DNA from: Pseudomonas leptonychotis
GTDB lineage: Bacteria; Pseudomonadota; Gammaproteobacteria; Pseudomonadales; Pseudomonadaceae
NCBI RefSeq assembly: GCF_004920405.1
Contig: NZ_RFLV01000001.1
Span: forward strand, 496,001 to 560,000
Direction of reading: 5' to 3'
DNA length: 64,000 nucleotides
This document shows, one piece after another, positions 29,021 through 41,855 of this stretch. The notes below the pieces were generated by a model. That model made no database searches and was not told the origin of the DNA. It saw only the letters and a program-made list of their open reading frames with translations. The translations under genes were made by a program, and so were the position numbers. The number at the start of each line of letters is the position of its first letter. Positions within the stretch are counted from its first letter, which is position 1.

Positions 29021-29836
29021 ATGCAGCCCATGCTGAATATCGCGCTGCGCGCAGCCCGTAGCGCCGGCGAAATGATCTTCCGCTCGACCGAACGCTTGGA
29101 CGTCATCTCGGTCGACGAGAAAGAAGCCAAGGAATATGTGACCGAGCTTGATCGCTCCGCCGAGCAGCTGATCATCCAGGGCTTGCGCAAGGCGTACCCA
29201 AATCACGGCGTCTTCGGCAAAGAAAGCGGCCTGAGCGAAGGCAGCGGTGACGGCGCTGACTATGTGTGGGTCATCGACGCACTGGATGGCAGCGCTAACT
29301 TTATCCGCGGGATTCCGCATTACGCCGTGAGCATCGCCTGCAAATATCGCGGCCGCCTTGAGCACGCGGTAATCATTGACCCGGTTCGCCAAGAAGAATT
29401 TACCGCCAGCCGTGGTCGCGGCGCCGCCCTCAATGGCCGCCGCCTACGCGTGGGTAATCGCAAGAGCCTGGAAGGCGCACTGCTCGGCACCGGGTTCCCG
29501 CTCCGCGACAGCCAAATGGACAACTTCGAGAACTACATCGGCATGTTCCGCAGCTTGGTGGGCCAGGCTGCCGGCCTCCGCCAAGGCGGGACAGCAAGCC
29601 TGGACTTGGCCTACGTTGCCACGGGCCGCTTTGATGCATTCTGGGAGTTTGGCCTGTCCGAGTGGGACATGGCCGCAGGCGCACTGCTGATTCAAGAAGC
29701 AGGTGGCTTGGTCAGCGACTTCAGTGGCAGCCACGAATTCCTTGAAAAGGGCCAGATCGTGGCAGGCAACACCAAGTGCTTCAAAGCGGTCCTGACCGCT
29801 ATTCAGCCCCACCTGTCAGCCTCACTGAAGCGCTAA
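29021..29836 (+). CDS. suhB: Inositol-1-monophosphatase / antitermination factor SuhB
   Basis: 271 residues. Metal-binding motifs of the IMPase family are intact: E68 in GKESG, WVIDALDGSANF with D86 and D89, and the C-terminal EWDMAAGALLIQEAGG. SuhB also takes part in rRNA antitermination and, in P. aeruginosa, in virulence regulation. It is a single gene ending in a strong terminator. Confidence 0.96.
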   Translation: MQPMLNIALRAARSAGEMIFRSTERLDVISVDEKEAKEYVTELDRSAEQLIIQGLRKAYPNHGVFGKESGLSEGSGDGADYVWVIDALDGSANFIRGIPHYAVSIACKYRGRLEHAVIIDPVRQEEFTASRGRGAALNGRRLRVGNRKSLEGALLGTGFPLRDSQMDNFENYIGMFRSLVGQAAGLRQGGTASLDLAYVATGRFDAFWEFGLSEWDMAAGALLIQEAGGLVSDFSGSHEFLEKGQIVAGNTKCFKAVLTAIQPHLSASLKR

Positions 29837-29841
29837 CAGTT

Positions 29842-29883
29842 GAGCCAATAAAAAAGCGCCCTAGGGCGCTTTTTTATTGGCTC
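29842..29883. terminator. Bidirectional terminator between suhB and the glycine-zipper gene
   Basis: A 42-bp perfect palindrome around CTA, with GAGCCAATAAAAAAGCGCC on one side and its complement on the other. It has a GC stem flanked by six A and six T residues, so it should terminate in both directions between the convergent genes. Confidence 0.9.
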
Positions 29884-29888
29884 AATAT

Positions 29889-30416
29889 TTACTCAGCCAA
29901 CACCAGCTGACCATCACGCACCGGGATCCGCTGCCCCGGATCATTGGCCATACGTACCTGACTGACCTTACCGTCCAACTCGTACTTAACGTCATAACCC
30001 ACCAGCTTCTCACTGGTGTCGGTCACCGTATTGCAGCGCGTTTCGGTGGTAGTCACCGTGTCATTAGCCTGCATATTGCCCTGCACCTGGTTGCCAGCAT
30101 AACCGCCACCCACGGCACCAGCCACGGTTGCTAACTTCTTGCCGTTACCACCGCCAACCTGATTACCCAGCAAGCCGCCAACCACTGCACCAATCGCCGT
30201 ACCGGCAATTTTATGCTGATCCTTGACCGGCGCCTGACGGGTGACCGCCACATCCTTGCACACTTCACGCGGGGTCTTAATGGTTTGGTTAACCGGCTTC
30301 ACGGCTAGCACTTCAGCATATTTTGGCGCAGTGACAACATTGTAAGTGGCAACTGCTCCACCCGCCGTCACGCCTACCGCACCTAACACTGCGCCTACCA
30401 ACAAAGACTTATTCAT
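29889..30416 (-). CDS. Glycine-zipper 2TM domain protein
   Basis: 175 residues. A hydrophobic N-terminus (SLLVGAVLGAVGVTAGGAVATY) is a signal anchor or a signal without a lipobox. A glycine-zipper of the Rick_17kDa/2TM type covers about 90-120 (IAGTAIGAVVGGLLGNQVGG, LATVAGAVGGGYAGNQVQG), and a short beta-rich C-terminal domain follows. The P. aeruginosa homologue beside secF is uncharacterised. It is probably an envelope protein; its function is unknown. Confidence 0.85.
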   Translation of the reverse strand: MNKSLLVGAVLGAVGVTAGGAVATYNVVTAPKYAEVLAVKPVNQTIKTPREVCKDVAVTRQAPVKDQHKIAGTAIGAVVGGLLGNQVGGGNGKKLATVAGAVGGGYAGNQVQGNMQANDTVTTTETRCNTVTDTSEKLVGYDVKYELDGKVSQVRMANDPGQRIPVRDGQLVLAE

Positions 30417-30477
30417 ACAGACCTCCTAGAACTGCTGCTTAGCGCTCAACGCGCTTTACTCCCTGCCTTGGAGCATA

Positions 30478-30512
30478 AAAAAACCGGGCAAGTTCAACAC
30501 CTACCCGGCTTA
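30478..30512 (-). terminator. Rho-independent terminator after secF
   Basis: On the minus strand, CCGGGTAG and CTTGCCCGG form an eight-pair stem (with wobble pairs) followed by a seven-T run. It lies 30 bp past the secF stop. Confidence 0.75.
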
Positions 30513-30541
30513 TTCAATTAATTGCGACGAATACCACAGTT

Positions 30542-31447
30542 TCAGGGGCGCTCATCAACCTCTTCTTCCACCACCGGCGGAATCAGATCATCGACGGTCA
30601 GATCGAGCCAGACCAGCACCACGTTAGCGATATAGATCGACGAGTAAGTACCCGCACTCACGCCTACAAACAGCGCCACCGAGAAGGCAAACAGGTTGTC
30701 ACCGGCAAATACCAGAAGAGCACCGATAGCCAACAAGGTGGAGATGGAGGTCGCCATGGTGCGCAACAGGGTTTGCGTGGTGGAGATGTTGATGTTGTCG
30801 ATCAACGTCGCCTTGCGCAGTACGCGGAAGTTCTCACGCACCCGATCGAATACCACGATGGTGTCGTTTAGCGAGTAACCGATGATCGCCAGCAACGCCG
30901 CCATCACGGTCAGATCGAAGGTGATCTGGAAGAACGACAAAATGCCCAAGGTGACAATCACGTCGTGGATCAGCGAGATAATCGCCCCCACGCCGAACTT
31001 CCACTGGAAGCGAAAGGCCAGATAGAGCATCACCCCACCCAGCGCCAACAGCAGGCCAAGCCCACCCTGATCGCGAAGCTCTTCACCCACCTGCGGGCCG
31101 ACGAACTCGACCTTTTTCACCTCAAGCTGCTCACCGGCCTGACGCAGTGCGGCGGCCACTTTATTACCCAAATCCGGGTCATTGCCTTGCATGCGCACCA
31201 CTACATCAGTAGTCGCACCAAAGCTCTGCACCACTGCATCGGCATAACCCGCACCTGCAAGCTGCGAGCGGATATTGCCAAGGTCAGCCGGCTGCTCGTA
31301 GCTCAGCTCGATTTGCGTGCCACCGGTAAAGTCCAAGCCGAGATTCAGCCCCTTAGTGAAGAGACTGCCGAGTGACAACAGGGTCAGCAGCACGGTGAAG
31401 GCGAACGCAATATTGCGCACCCCCATGAAGTTGATCGTACGATTCAT
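30542..31447 (-). CDS. secF: Protein translocase subunit SecF
   Basis: 301 residues from the ATG at 31447, with AAGGGG five bases upstream. Six membrane segments are arranged as in RND-type SecF, with the family motif GLDFTGGTQIELSYEQP after the first and a periplasmic loop before the rest. SecF with SecD uses the proton motive force to help proteins leave SecYEG on the periplasmic side. It lies 9 bp after secD. Confidence 0.97.
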   Translation of the reverse strand: MNRTINFMGVRNIAFAFTVLLTLLSLGSLFTKGLNLGLDFTGGTQIELSYEQPADLGNIRSQLAGAGYADAVVQSFGATTDVVVRMQGNDPDLGNKVAAALRQAGEQLEVKKVEFVGPQVGEELRDQGGLGLLLALGGVMLYLAFRFQWKFGVGAIISLIHDVIVTLGILSFFQITFDLTVMAALLAIIGYSLNDTIVVFDRVRENFRVLRKATLIDNINISTTQTLLRTMATSISTLLAIGALLVFAGDNLFAFSVALFVGVSAGTYSSIYIANVVLVWLDLTVDDLIPPVVEEEVDERP

Positions 31448-31456
31448 CACAGCCCC

Positions 31457-33325
31457 TTAAATCCACAACTTCTTGAAGTCACGCCCGCCGCACGTCAGGT
31501 TGACCATGCAACGCGTCACCAGAATGGCGGTAAACATCGATGTGATGATGCCCAGCGACAGCGTCACCGCGAAGCCTTTAACCGGCCCAGTACCCATCGC
31601 AAACAGAATGCCGCCAACCAACAGAGTGGTCAGGTTGGCATCGACAATCGCCGAGTACGCCCGATCAAAGCCCTCATGAATGGCGCGCTGAATCGACATG
31701 CCATTGGCAATCTCTTCACGAATACGCGAGAAGATCAGCACGTTGGCATCCACCGCCATACCCATGGTCAAGACAATACCGGCAATGCCTGGCAGAGTCA
31801 GGGTGGCACTGAGCAGCGACATCAGCGCCAGCAACAGCACCATGTTCAGGCCCAGCGCGACGGTTGCCAGCACGCCAAAAGCGCGGTAGATGGCAATGAT
31901 AAACAACGACACAAACAGCATCGCCCACAACGACGCATTCACGCCCTTGGCAATGTTGTCAGCACCCAGGCTCGGGCCAATGGTGCGCTCTTCCGCGAAG
32001 TACATCGGCGCAGCCAAACCACCCGCACGCAGCAGCAGAGCCAGCTCGGACGACTCACCCTGACCATCCAGGCCGGTGATGCGGAACTGACTACCCAGCG
32101 GCGACTGAATGGTGGCCAGGCTGATGATCTTCTTCTCTTCGATGAAGGTCTGCAGCTCAACTTCCTTCTCGACGCCATCAACCACCTGACGCACATAGCG
32201 GGTGACCGGCTTCTGCTCGATAAAGATCACCGCCATGCTGCGCCCGACATTGTTGCGGGTCGCGCGGTTCATCAGGTCACCACCACGGCCATCCAAACGG
32301 ATATTGACCTGTGGACTGCCGTTTTCGTCGAAGCTGGCCTGAGCGTCAGTCACCTGATCGCCGGTGATGATCAGGTCACGCTCAAGCTGCGCTGGCGGAC
32401 GACCTTCCTGGCGAAAGCCGAAGCTCTCAGTCGCTGCCTTAGCCGCATCCGGCTCCGCAGCCAGACGGAACTCCAGGTTGGCGGTTTTACCGAGAATACG
32501 TTTGGCTTCGGCCGTGTCCTGCACGCCCGGCAACTCAACCACGATGCGGTTGGCACCCTGACGCTGCACCAGCGGCTCGGCCACACCCAGCTCATTGACT
32601 CGGTTACGCACCGTGGTCAGGTTCTGTTTGATCGAGTATTCGCGAATTTCGACCAACTTGGCCTGCGTCAACGTCAAGCGCAGCACCTGAAGCTCACTAC
32701 GCTCCACAGTGGTCATATCAAAATCATTGAAGTCTTTGCGAATCAGTTGCTGGGCCTTCTCCAGCGCCGCTTCATCAACAAAGCCCAACTGAATGGCGCC
32801 ATTGAGCTCGGGCAGGCTGCGATAACGCACACGCTCTTTACGCAGCAGGCTCTTAACTTCACCCTCATACACCTTGCGGCGTGCATCCAGGGCTTTATCC
32901 ATATCCACTTCCATCAGGAAGTGCACACCACCGGACAGGTCCAGACCGAGCTTCATTGGGCTACCGCCCAAGTTACGCAGCCAATCAGGCGTGGTCTGCG
33001 CCAGGTTCAGCGCCACTACAAACTCATCGCTCAAGGCCTTGCGCACCAGGTCTTTGGCAGGCAGCTGGTCTTCAGCGCTGTTCAAGCGGAGCAAGCCAGC
33101 ACGGCCCTGGTTGGCCACACTGGTGGCTTTAACACTGATCCCGGCCGCCTCCAGTGCGCGACTGGCGCGATCTAGGTCAGCCTGCTCAACGCGCATGGCG
33201 GAGCTGTTGCCACTGATCTGGATCGCCGGATCATCCGGGTACAGATTGGGCGCGGAATAGAGAAAACCGATTGCTAGCACAGCCAGAATCAGCAGGTACT
33301 TCCAGAGGGGAAATTTGTTGAGCAT
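31457..33325 (-). CDS. secD: Protein translocase subunit SecD
   Basis: 622 residues. An N-terminal membrane segment (YLLILAVLAIGFLYSAPNLY) is followed by a large periplasmic P1 domain with GLDLSGGVHFLMEVD, the P4 region, and five C-terminal membrane segments containing TLPGIAGIVLTMGMAVDANV. It is the partner of SecF and YajC. The order yajC-secD-secF is conserved. Confidence 0.98.
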   Translation of the reverse strand: MLNKFPLWKYLLILAVLAIGFLYSAPNLYPDDPAIQISGNSSAMRVEQADLDRASRALEAAGISVKATSVANQGRAGLLRLNSAEDQLPAKDLVRKALSDEFVVALNLAQTTPDWLRNLGGSPMKLGLDLSGGVHFLMEVDMDKALDARRKVYEGEVKSLLRKERVRYRSLPELNGAIQLGFVDEAALEKAQQLIRKDFNDFDMTTVERSELQVLRLTLTQAKLVEIREYSIKQNLTTVRNRVNELGVAEPLVQRQGANRIVVELPGVQDTAEAKRILGKTANLEFRLAAEPDAAKAATESFGFRQEGRPPAQLERDLIITGDQVTDAQASFDENGSPQVNIRLDGRGGDLMNRATRNNVGRSMAVIFIEQKPVTRYVRQVVDGVEKEVELQTFIEEKKIISLATIQSPLGSQFRITGLDGQGESSELALLLRAGGLAAPMYFAEERTIGPSLGADNIAKGVNASLWAMLFVSLFIIAIYRAFGVLATVALGLNMVLLLALMSLLSATLTLPGIAGIVLTMGMAVDANVLIFSRIREEIANGMSIQRAIHEGFDRAYSAIVDANLTTLLVGGILFAMGTGPVKGFAVTLSLGIITSMFTAILVTRCMVNLTCGGRDFKKLWI

Positions 33326-33387
33326 GACGCCGCCCGTTATGACGCGGGGCGCATTAAGCGCCCCGTCGAATGGTAAAGGTGTGTGGC

Positions 33388-33723
33388 TTAGATCGCTTTC
33401 AGCGTGCCCTTAGGCAGCGAAGCAGCAATAGCTACTTTCTGAATCTTCAGCTCGACAGTGTCAGACACTTCGATTACCACGAAGTCATCGGAAACCTTCG
33501 ACACCTTGCCAGCGATACCGCCGCTGGTTACCACCTCATCACCTTTCTGCAAGCCGCCGATCAGACCTTTGTGCTCTTTCGCACGCTTGGCCTGTGGACG
33601 CCAGATCATCAGGTAGAAGATGACCAGAAAGCCAACCAGAAACACCCATTCAAAACCACTACCAGCAGGACCGACAGCCGGTGCGGCACCTTCAGCGAAG
33701 GCAGCGGGGATAAAAAAGCTCAT
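33388..33723 (-). CDS. yajC: Preprotein translocase subunit YajC
   Basis: 111 residues with a membrane segment at about 27-45 (WVFLVGFLVIFYLMIW) followed by the conserved RPQAKRAKEHKGLIGGLQKGDEV. It is an accessory of SecDF. It begins 39 bp after tgt in the same direction. Confidence 0.97.
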   Translation of the reverse strand: MSFFIPAAFAEGAAPAVGPAGSGFEWVFLVGFLVIFYLMIWRPQAKRAKEHKGLIGGLQKGDEVVTSGGIAGKVSKVSDDFVVIEVSDTVELKIQKVAIAASLPKGTLKAI

Positions 33724-33762
33724 GTAACACTCCTGTTGTAAGGGTTTTTAAAGGGTTTTGAA

Positions 33763-35942
<2,180 letters not shown>

Positions 35943-36012
35943 GGTAGGCAGGGGTCGTCTAGCAGGGCGGCAAAGCTTACCGGAAATAGTGAATTTTGAC
36001 CACGCAAGCGGA

Positions 36013-36041
36013 TTGACCAACCCGAATACCATCCCTATACT
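36013..36041 (+). promoter_or_regulatory. Promoter of tRNA-Leu
   Basis: TTGACC at 36013-36018, a 17-bp spacer, and TATACT at 36036-36041, ending 13 bp before the mature tRNA. It is close to consensus with ideal spacing. Confidence 0.8.
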
Positions 36042-36054
36042 TCGCCGCCATTGT

Positions 36055-36139
36055 GCCCCGGTGGCGGAACCGGTAGACGCGGCGGATTCAAAATCCGTTT
36101 TCGAAAGAAGTGGGAGTTCGAGTCTCCCCCGGGGCACCA
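36055..36139 (+). tRNA. tRNA-Leu (anticodon CAA)
   Basis: 85 nt. The acceptor stem GCCCCGG pairs with CCGGGGC, and the discriminator A and CCA are encoded. The anticodon loop TTCAAAA is closed by CGGA/TCCG, giving CAA, which reads UUG. It has the long variable arm of class II tRNAs and a TTCGAGT T-loop. It is single-copy in the window, with its own promoter and terminator. Confidence 0.95.
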
Positions 36140-36150
36140 TACAATTGACT

Positions 36151-36179
36151 AAAGGCCTTGAATCTCAAGGCCTTTTTTT
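36151..36179 (+). terminator. Terminator after tRNA-Leu
   Basis: AAAGGCCTTGA and TCAAGGCCTTT around a three-base loop, then a run of T, starting 12 bp after the tRNA. Confidence 0.9.
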
Positions 36180-36310
36180 ATGGGCGGCGTAAAGTCGCGG
36201 CGTAACGACTTTCTGCTAGCTGTATGACCTGATGCCAAGTCGTCAGCACTGCCGAGACTAGGCCCGCACTGCTAACCTCTCCGCCAGCCCGACTACGTAA
36301 GGAGCCCGCC

Positions 36311-36805
36311 ATGCCGAAGCATCGACTGCGCCCGCAGGGTGAATTCCCTAGCGCCGGCTTGATCCGCCGCCTCGCCGCCATGTTCTATGACTTTCTGCTG
36401 TGCATTGCCCTGCTAATCGTGGTGACCTTCGCCTACAAGCTGATCCTGATGGGCTTCTATGGGCAAGCGCAGCTCAAGCAGATGTCCGATGCCGGCGCTT
36501 TGGATGGCGACCCCCTGCTCTCGACCTTACTGCTGCTCAGCCTGTTCGGTTTCTTTGCCAAATTCTGGACCCATAACGGCCAGACGCTGGGCATGCAGGT
36601 GTGGGGATTACGCATCCAGAACAGCGACGGCACCGCCCTCAGCCTATGGCAAGCCCTGCTGCGCTTCTTGGTCGCCATCGGCTCGTGGCTGCTATTTGGC
36701 CTGGGTTTTCTGTGGATTCTTTGGGACAAAGAAAAACGCAGCTGGCATGACATTTATTCAGGCAGCCAAGTAATTCAACTGCCGAAAAATATTCATAAGA
36801 AGTAA
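36311..36805 (+). CDS. RDD family membrane protein
   Basis: 164 residues with the RDD domain: GLIRRLAAMFYDFLLCIALL near the start (R-x-x-A-x-x-x-D), two membrane segments at about 25-45 and 70-87, then TLGMQVWGLRIQNSDG and a third hydrophobic stretch (LRFLVAIGSWLLFGLGFLWIL) before KEKRSWHDIYSGSQVI. RDD proteins are poorly characterised; some may be transporters. Its relation to the convergent lptG is unknown. Confidence 0.88.
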   Translation: MPKHRLRPQGEFPSAGLIRRLAAMFYDFLLCIALLIVVTFAYKLILMGFYGQAQLKQMSDAGALDGDPLLSTLLLLSLFGFFAKFWTHNGQTLGMQVWGLRIQNSDGTALSLWQALLRFLVAIGSWLLFGLGFLWILWDKEKRSWHDIYSGSQVIQLPKNIHKK

Positions 36806-36817
36806 ATCGACAGACAC

Positions 36818-36858
36818 AAAAAAGCCGGCGAGCACTCTCTGTGCACGCCGGCTTTTTT
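36818..36858. terminator. Bidirectional terminator between the RDD gene and lptG
   Basis: Stem AAAAAAGCCGGCG/CGCCGGCTTTTTT with a 15-base loop, flanked by A and T runs on each side, between two convergent stops. Confidence 0.92.
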
Positions 36859-36867
36859 ACGCCTGGC

Positions 36868-37921
36868 TCAACCCGCGCGGCGCAGCAACCAGACACCCGC
36901 AAGCCCGCAGAAACCAGCGGGTATCAACACAGCCAGCAGCGGCGAAAAGCCAAACACCAAGCTAGACGGCCCGAGCAGGTCCTGGCTGATCTTGAACACA
37001 AAACCCACCAGCACCCCAGTAAACACACGTTGCCCCAAGGTCACGGAACGCAGTGGGCCGAAGATAAAGGAAATCGCCATCAACACCAGCGCTGCCGTTA
37101 CCAGCGGTTGCAGTACCTTGGTCCAGAACGACAACCAGTATTGACTGTTATTCAGCCCCTGCTCTGCCAGGTAATGGATGTAGTTCCACAACCCGGTCAT
37201 CGACAGCGCATCCGGCGCCAGCACCACGGTGCCGAGCAACTGTGGCGTCAACTCAACATCCCAGCGCTCGCTGCCCGCCTCAATAACCTCACTGCTGCGT
37301 TCGCGAAAATGCGTGGTCGCCACGTCTTCAAGCTGCCAGTGATCACCCTGATATTGGGCGCGGCGCGCAAAGCTGGCGGACTGCATGCGCTTCTGCTCAT
37401 CGAAGTTATAGCGGGTAACGCCCAGCAACACGCCATCGGGCTGCACGGCATTGATGTGCACATACTCTTGCCCTTGGCGATGCCACAATCCGCGCTTGGA
37501 GCTTTGTGCTTCACCACCGCCCTGGGCCATGGCACGACTGGCCTGAGCCTGATTTTCGCTGTAGGGCGCCAAGTACTCACCGATCAGCACGCCGACCAAC
37601 ATCAACACCAGCATGGGCTTCATCACCGCCCAGACAATGCGCCCAATCGACACCCCGGCGGCACGCATGATGGTCAGCTCACTGTTACTGGCCAGCGAAC
37701 CCAACCCAATCAAACAACCTATAAGGGCCGCCATCGGTAGCATTTCATAGATACGCCGCGGAGCCGTCAGCAGCACATAACCGAACGCATCAAGGAGACT
37801 GTAATTGTCTTCGACATCGCCCAGCTCATCGACAAACGCAAACAGCAGGGCCAGACCAACAATGATGCCCAACACAGCCAGGATGGCGACAAATACCTGC
37901 GTACCGATATAACGATCCAAC

Positions 37922-37929
<8 letters not shown>
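36868..37929 (-). CDS. lptG: LPS export permease LptG
   Basis: 353 residues from a GTG at 37929 with AGGAGG six bases upstream; it begins MVKLDRYIGTQVFVAILAVLGI. Six membrane segments, three at each end, surround a periplasmic beta-jellyroll, as in YjgQ. LptG with LptF and LptB extracts LPS from the inner membrane. Its start overlaps the lptF stop by 8 bp. Confidence 0.95.
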
Positions 37930-40677
<2,748 letters not shown>

Positions 40678-40694
40678 GTATTTAGCCTGAATTA

Positions 40695-40735
40695 CTGCGC
40701 GTTAAGCCGGCCAACTTGCCCGGCTTAACGCGCAG
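40695..40735. terminator. Strong hairpin after pepA
   Basis: Perfect 16-bp stem (CTGCGCGTTAAGCCGG and its complement) with a 9-base loop, 18 bp past the pepA stop. No T-run follows, so it may act as an mRNA-end stabiliser or rho-linked stop rather than an intrinsic terminator. Confidence 0.55.
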
Positions 40736-40919
40736 CGCCCCACCGCTCGAACCATAAAATATGCAAAACACGCCTCCAGTTTACTAGCTGGTTATTTTCT
40801 ACAGGCGTAAACTCCGCCGCCCGACTGACGAGTCAAGCCGTCAAAGCGATGTAGCGCCCCGAGTCATGCTCAGCCTGATGCATAACCTATGGTCGGAGCG
40901 TTTCTCAATCGAGCCCGTT

Positions 40920-41336
40920 ATGCGTATCGAATTTTACGTACTGTCCACTGCCACTCCGGGTGATCGCCTGCGAGCGGCCTGCCAGTTGGCGATGAAAGCC
41001 TGGCGAGCGGGCCTCCCGGTATTTCTACGCGGCAACGATGCGCAACAATGCAACGAGCTAGATGACTGGCTGTGGCGCTTCAAGACGGACAGTTTCGTAC
41101 CGCACAACCTGCATCAGGACGACGCCCAGGCTCCCGTAGTTATCGGTCTGGACGAAGAACCGGCAAGCACGCAAGGTGTGCTGATCAACCTCGGCAACAC
41201 CCTTTCACCACAAGTGGAGCGCTTCAGTCGGGTGATCGAAATCGTCAACCAAGAACCCGACCTGCTGACCGCTTGCCGGGAGAATTTCCGCAGCTACCGC
41301 CAGCGCGGGTATGATCCAAAACGAGTCGAACTTTAG
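40920..41336 (+). CDS. holC: DNA polymerase III chi subunit
   Basis: 138 residues from the ATG at 40920 (MRIEFYVLSTATPGDRL); an upstream ATG at 40866 gives a non-homologous extension. HolC binds SSB and links the clamp loader to single-stranded DNA. Recognisable family features are the start, AWRAGLPVFLRGNDAQQCNE and the LDDWLWRFKTDSFVPHN segment. It is 9 bp ahead of the next gene. Confidence 0.93.
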   Translation: MRIEFYVLSTATPGDRLRAACQLAMKAWRAGLPVFLRGNDAQQCNELDDWLWRFKTDSFVPHNLHQDDAQAPVVIGLDEEPASTQGVLINLGNTLSPQVERFSRVIEIVNQEPDLLTACRENFRSYRQRGYDPKRVEL

Positions 41337-41345
41337 TAACGCATC

Positions 41346-41738
41346 ATGGACAGCTCAAAACCGCCGGAAAAACCCGCACAACTGCTGAACGACCTTGAGT
41401 CGATCCGCCAACTGCTGGGCGATGAAAACCTCGAACCGCCGCTGCTGATCGACTCGCTCGACCCGGACAGCATCCCGCTGCTGTCCGAAATCGTCACGCC
41501 GTCAGTCAGCCCGCTAGCTGCCGCCCCTCAGCCCAAGCCTGCGGCGACGCTGCGCGAAACAGTCAACCAAAGCATTAGCCGCGACAGCGAGCTGAACCGC
41601 CTAGACAGCGAACTGCGCGCCGCCGCCCAGCTCATCCTGCAGGATGTGATCGATGACTTCGTGCCGCAGATCGAAGCCGAACTGAAACGTCGCCTCGAAG
41701 CCCGCCTGCCTCGCCTGTTACCGCAGCGCCGACCGTGA
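41346..41738 (+). CDS. Conserved hypothetical protein between holC and valS
   Basis: 130 residues, no signal peptide or membrane segment. The N-terminal half is acidic, proline-rich and probably disordered (DDEN-type: LLGDENLEPPLLIDSLDPDS). The C-terminal half is helical (LNRLDSELRAAAQLILQDV, IEAELKRRLEARL). A gene of similar kind occupies the same place in other pseudomonads. The position suggests co-expression with holC; the function is unknown. Confidence 0.8.
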   Translation: MDSSKPPEKPAQLLNDLESIRQLLGDENLEPPLLIDSLDPDSIPLLSEIVTPSVSPLAAAPQPKPAATLRETVNQSISRDSELNRLDSELRAAAQLILQDVIDDFVPQIEAELKRRLEARLPRLLPQRRP

Positions 41739-41855
41739 CACTGGGCGCTTAACGCCCACCAGTCACCCCCAGCGCGCTCGCCCTTACGTCACACGGGCCA
41801 TCCCCGCTATACTTGCCGGCTTTTCCGTCTAGCCGTCATAAGGGTCCCGCCGCGC

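Noticed and set aside
31676..33175. A 499-codon frame antisense to secD
   Set aside because: SecD is complete and conserved on the opposite strand; the antisense product is rich in Q, H and T like other shadow frames.
35943..36140. N-terminal extension of queA through the tRNA-Leu gene
   Set aside because: The frame overlaps a complete tRNA gene on the other strand; the family start is [10 protein letters not shown] at 35942.
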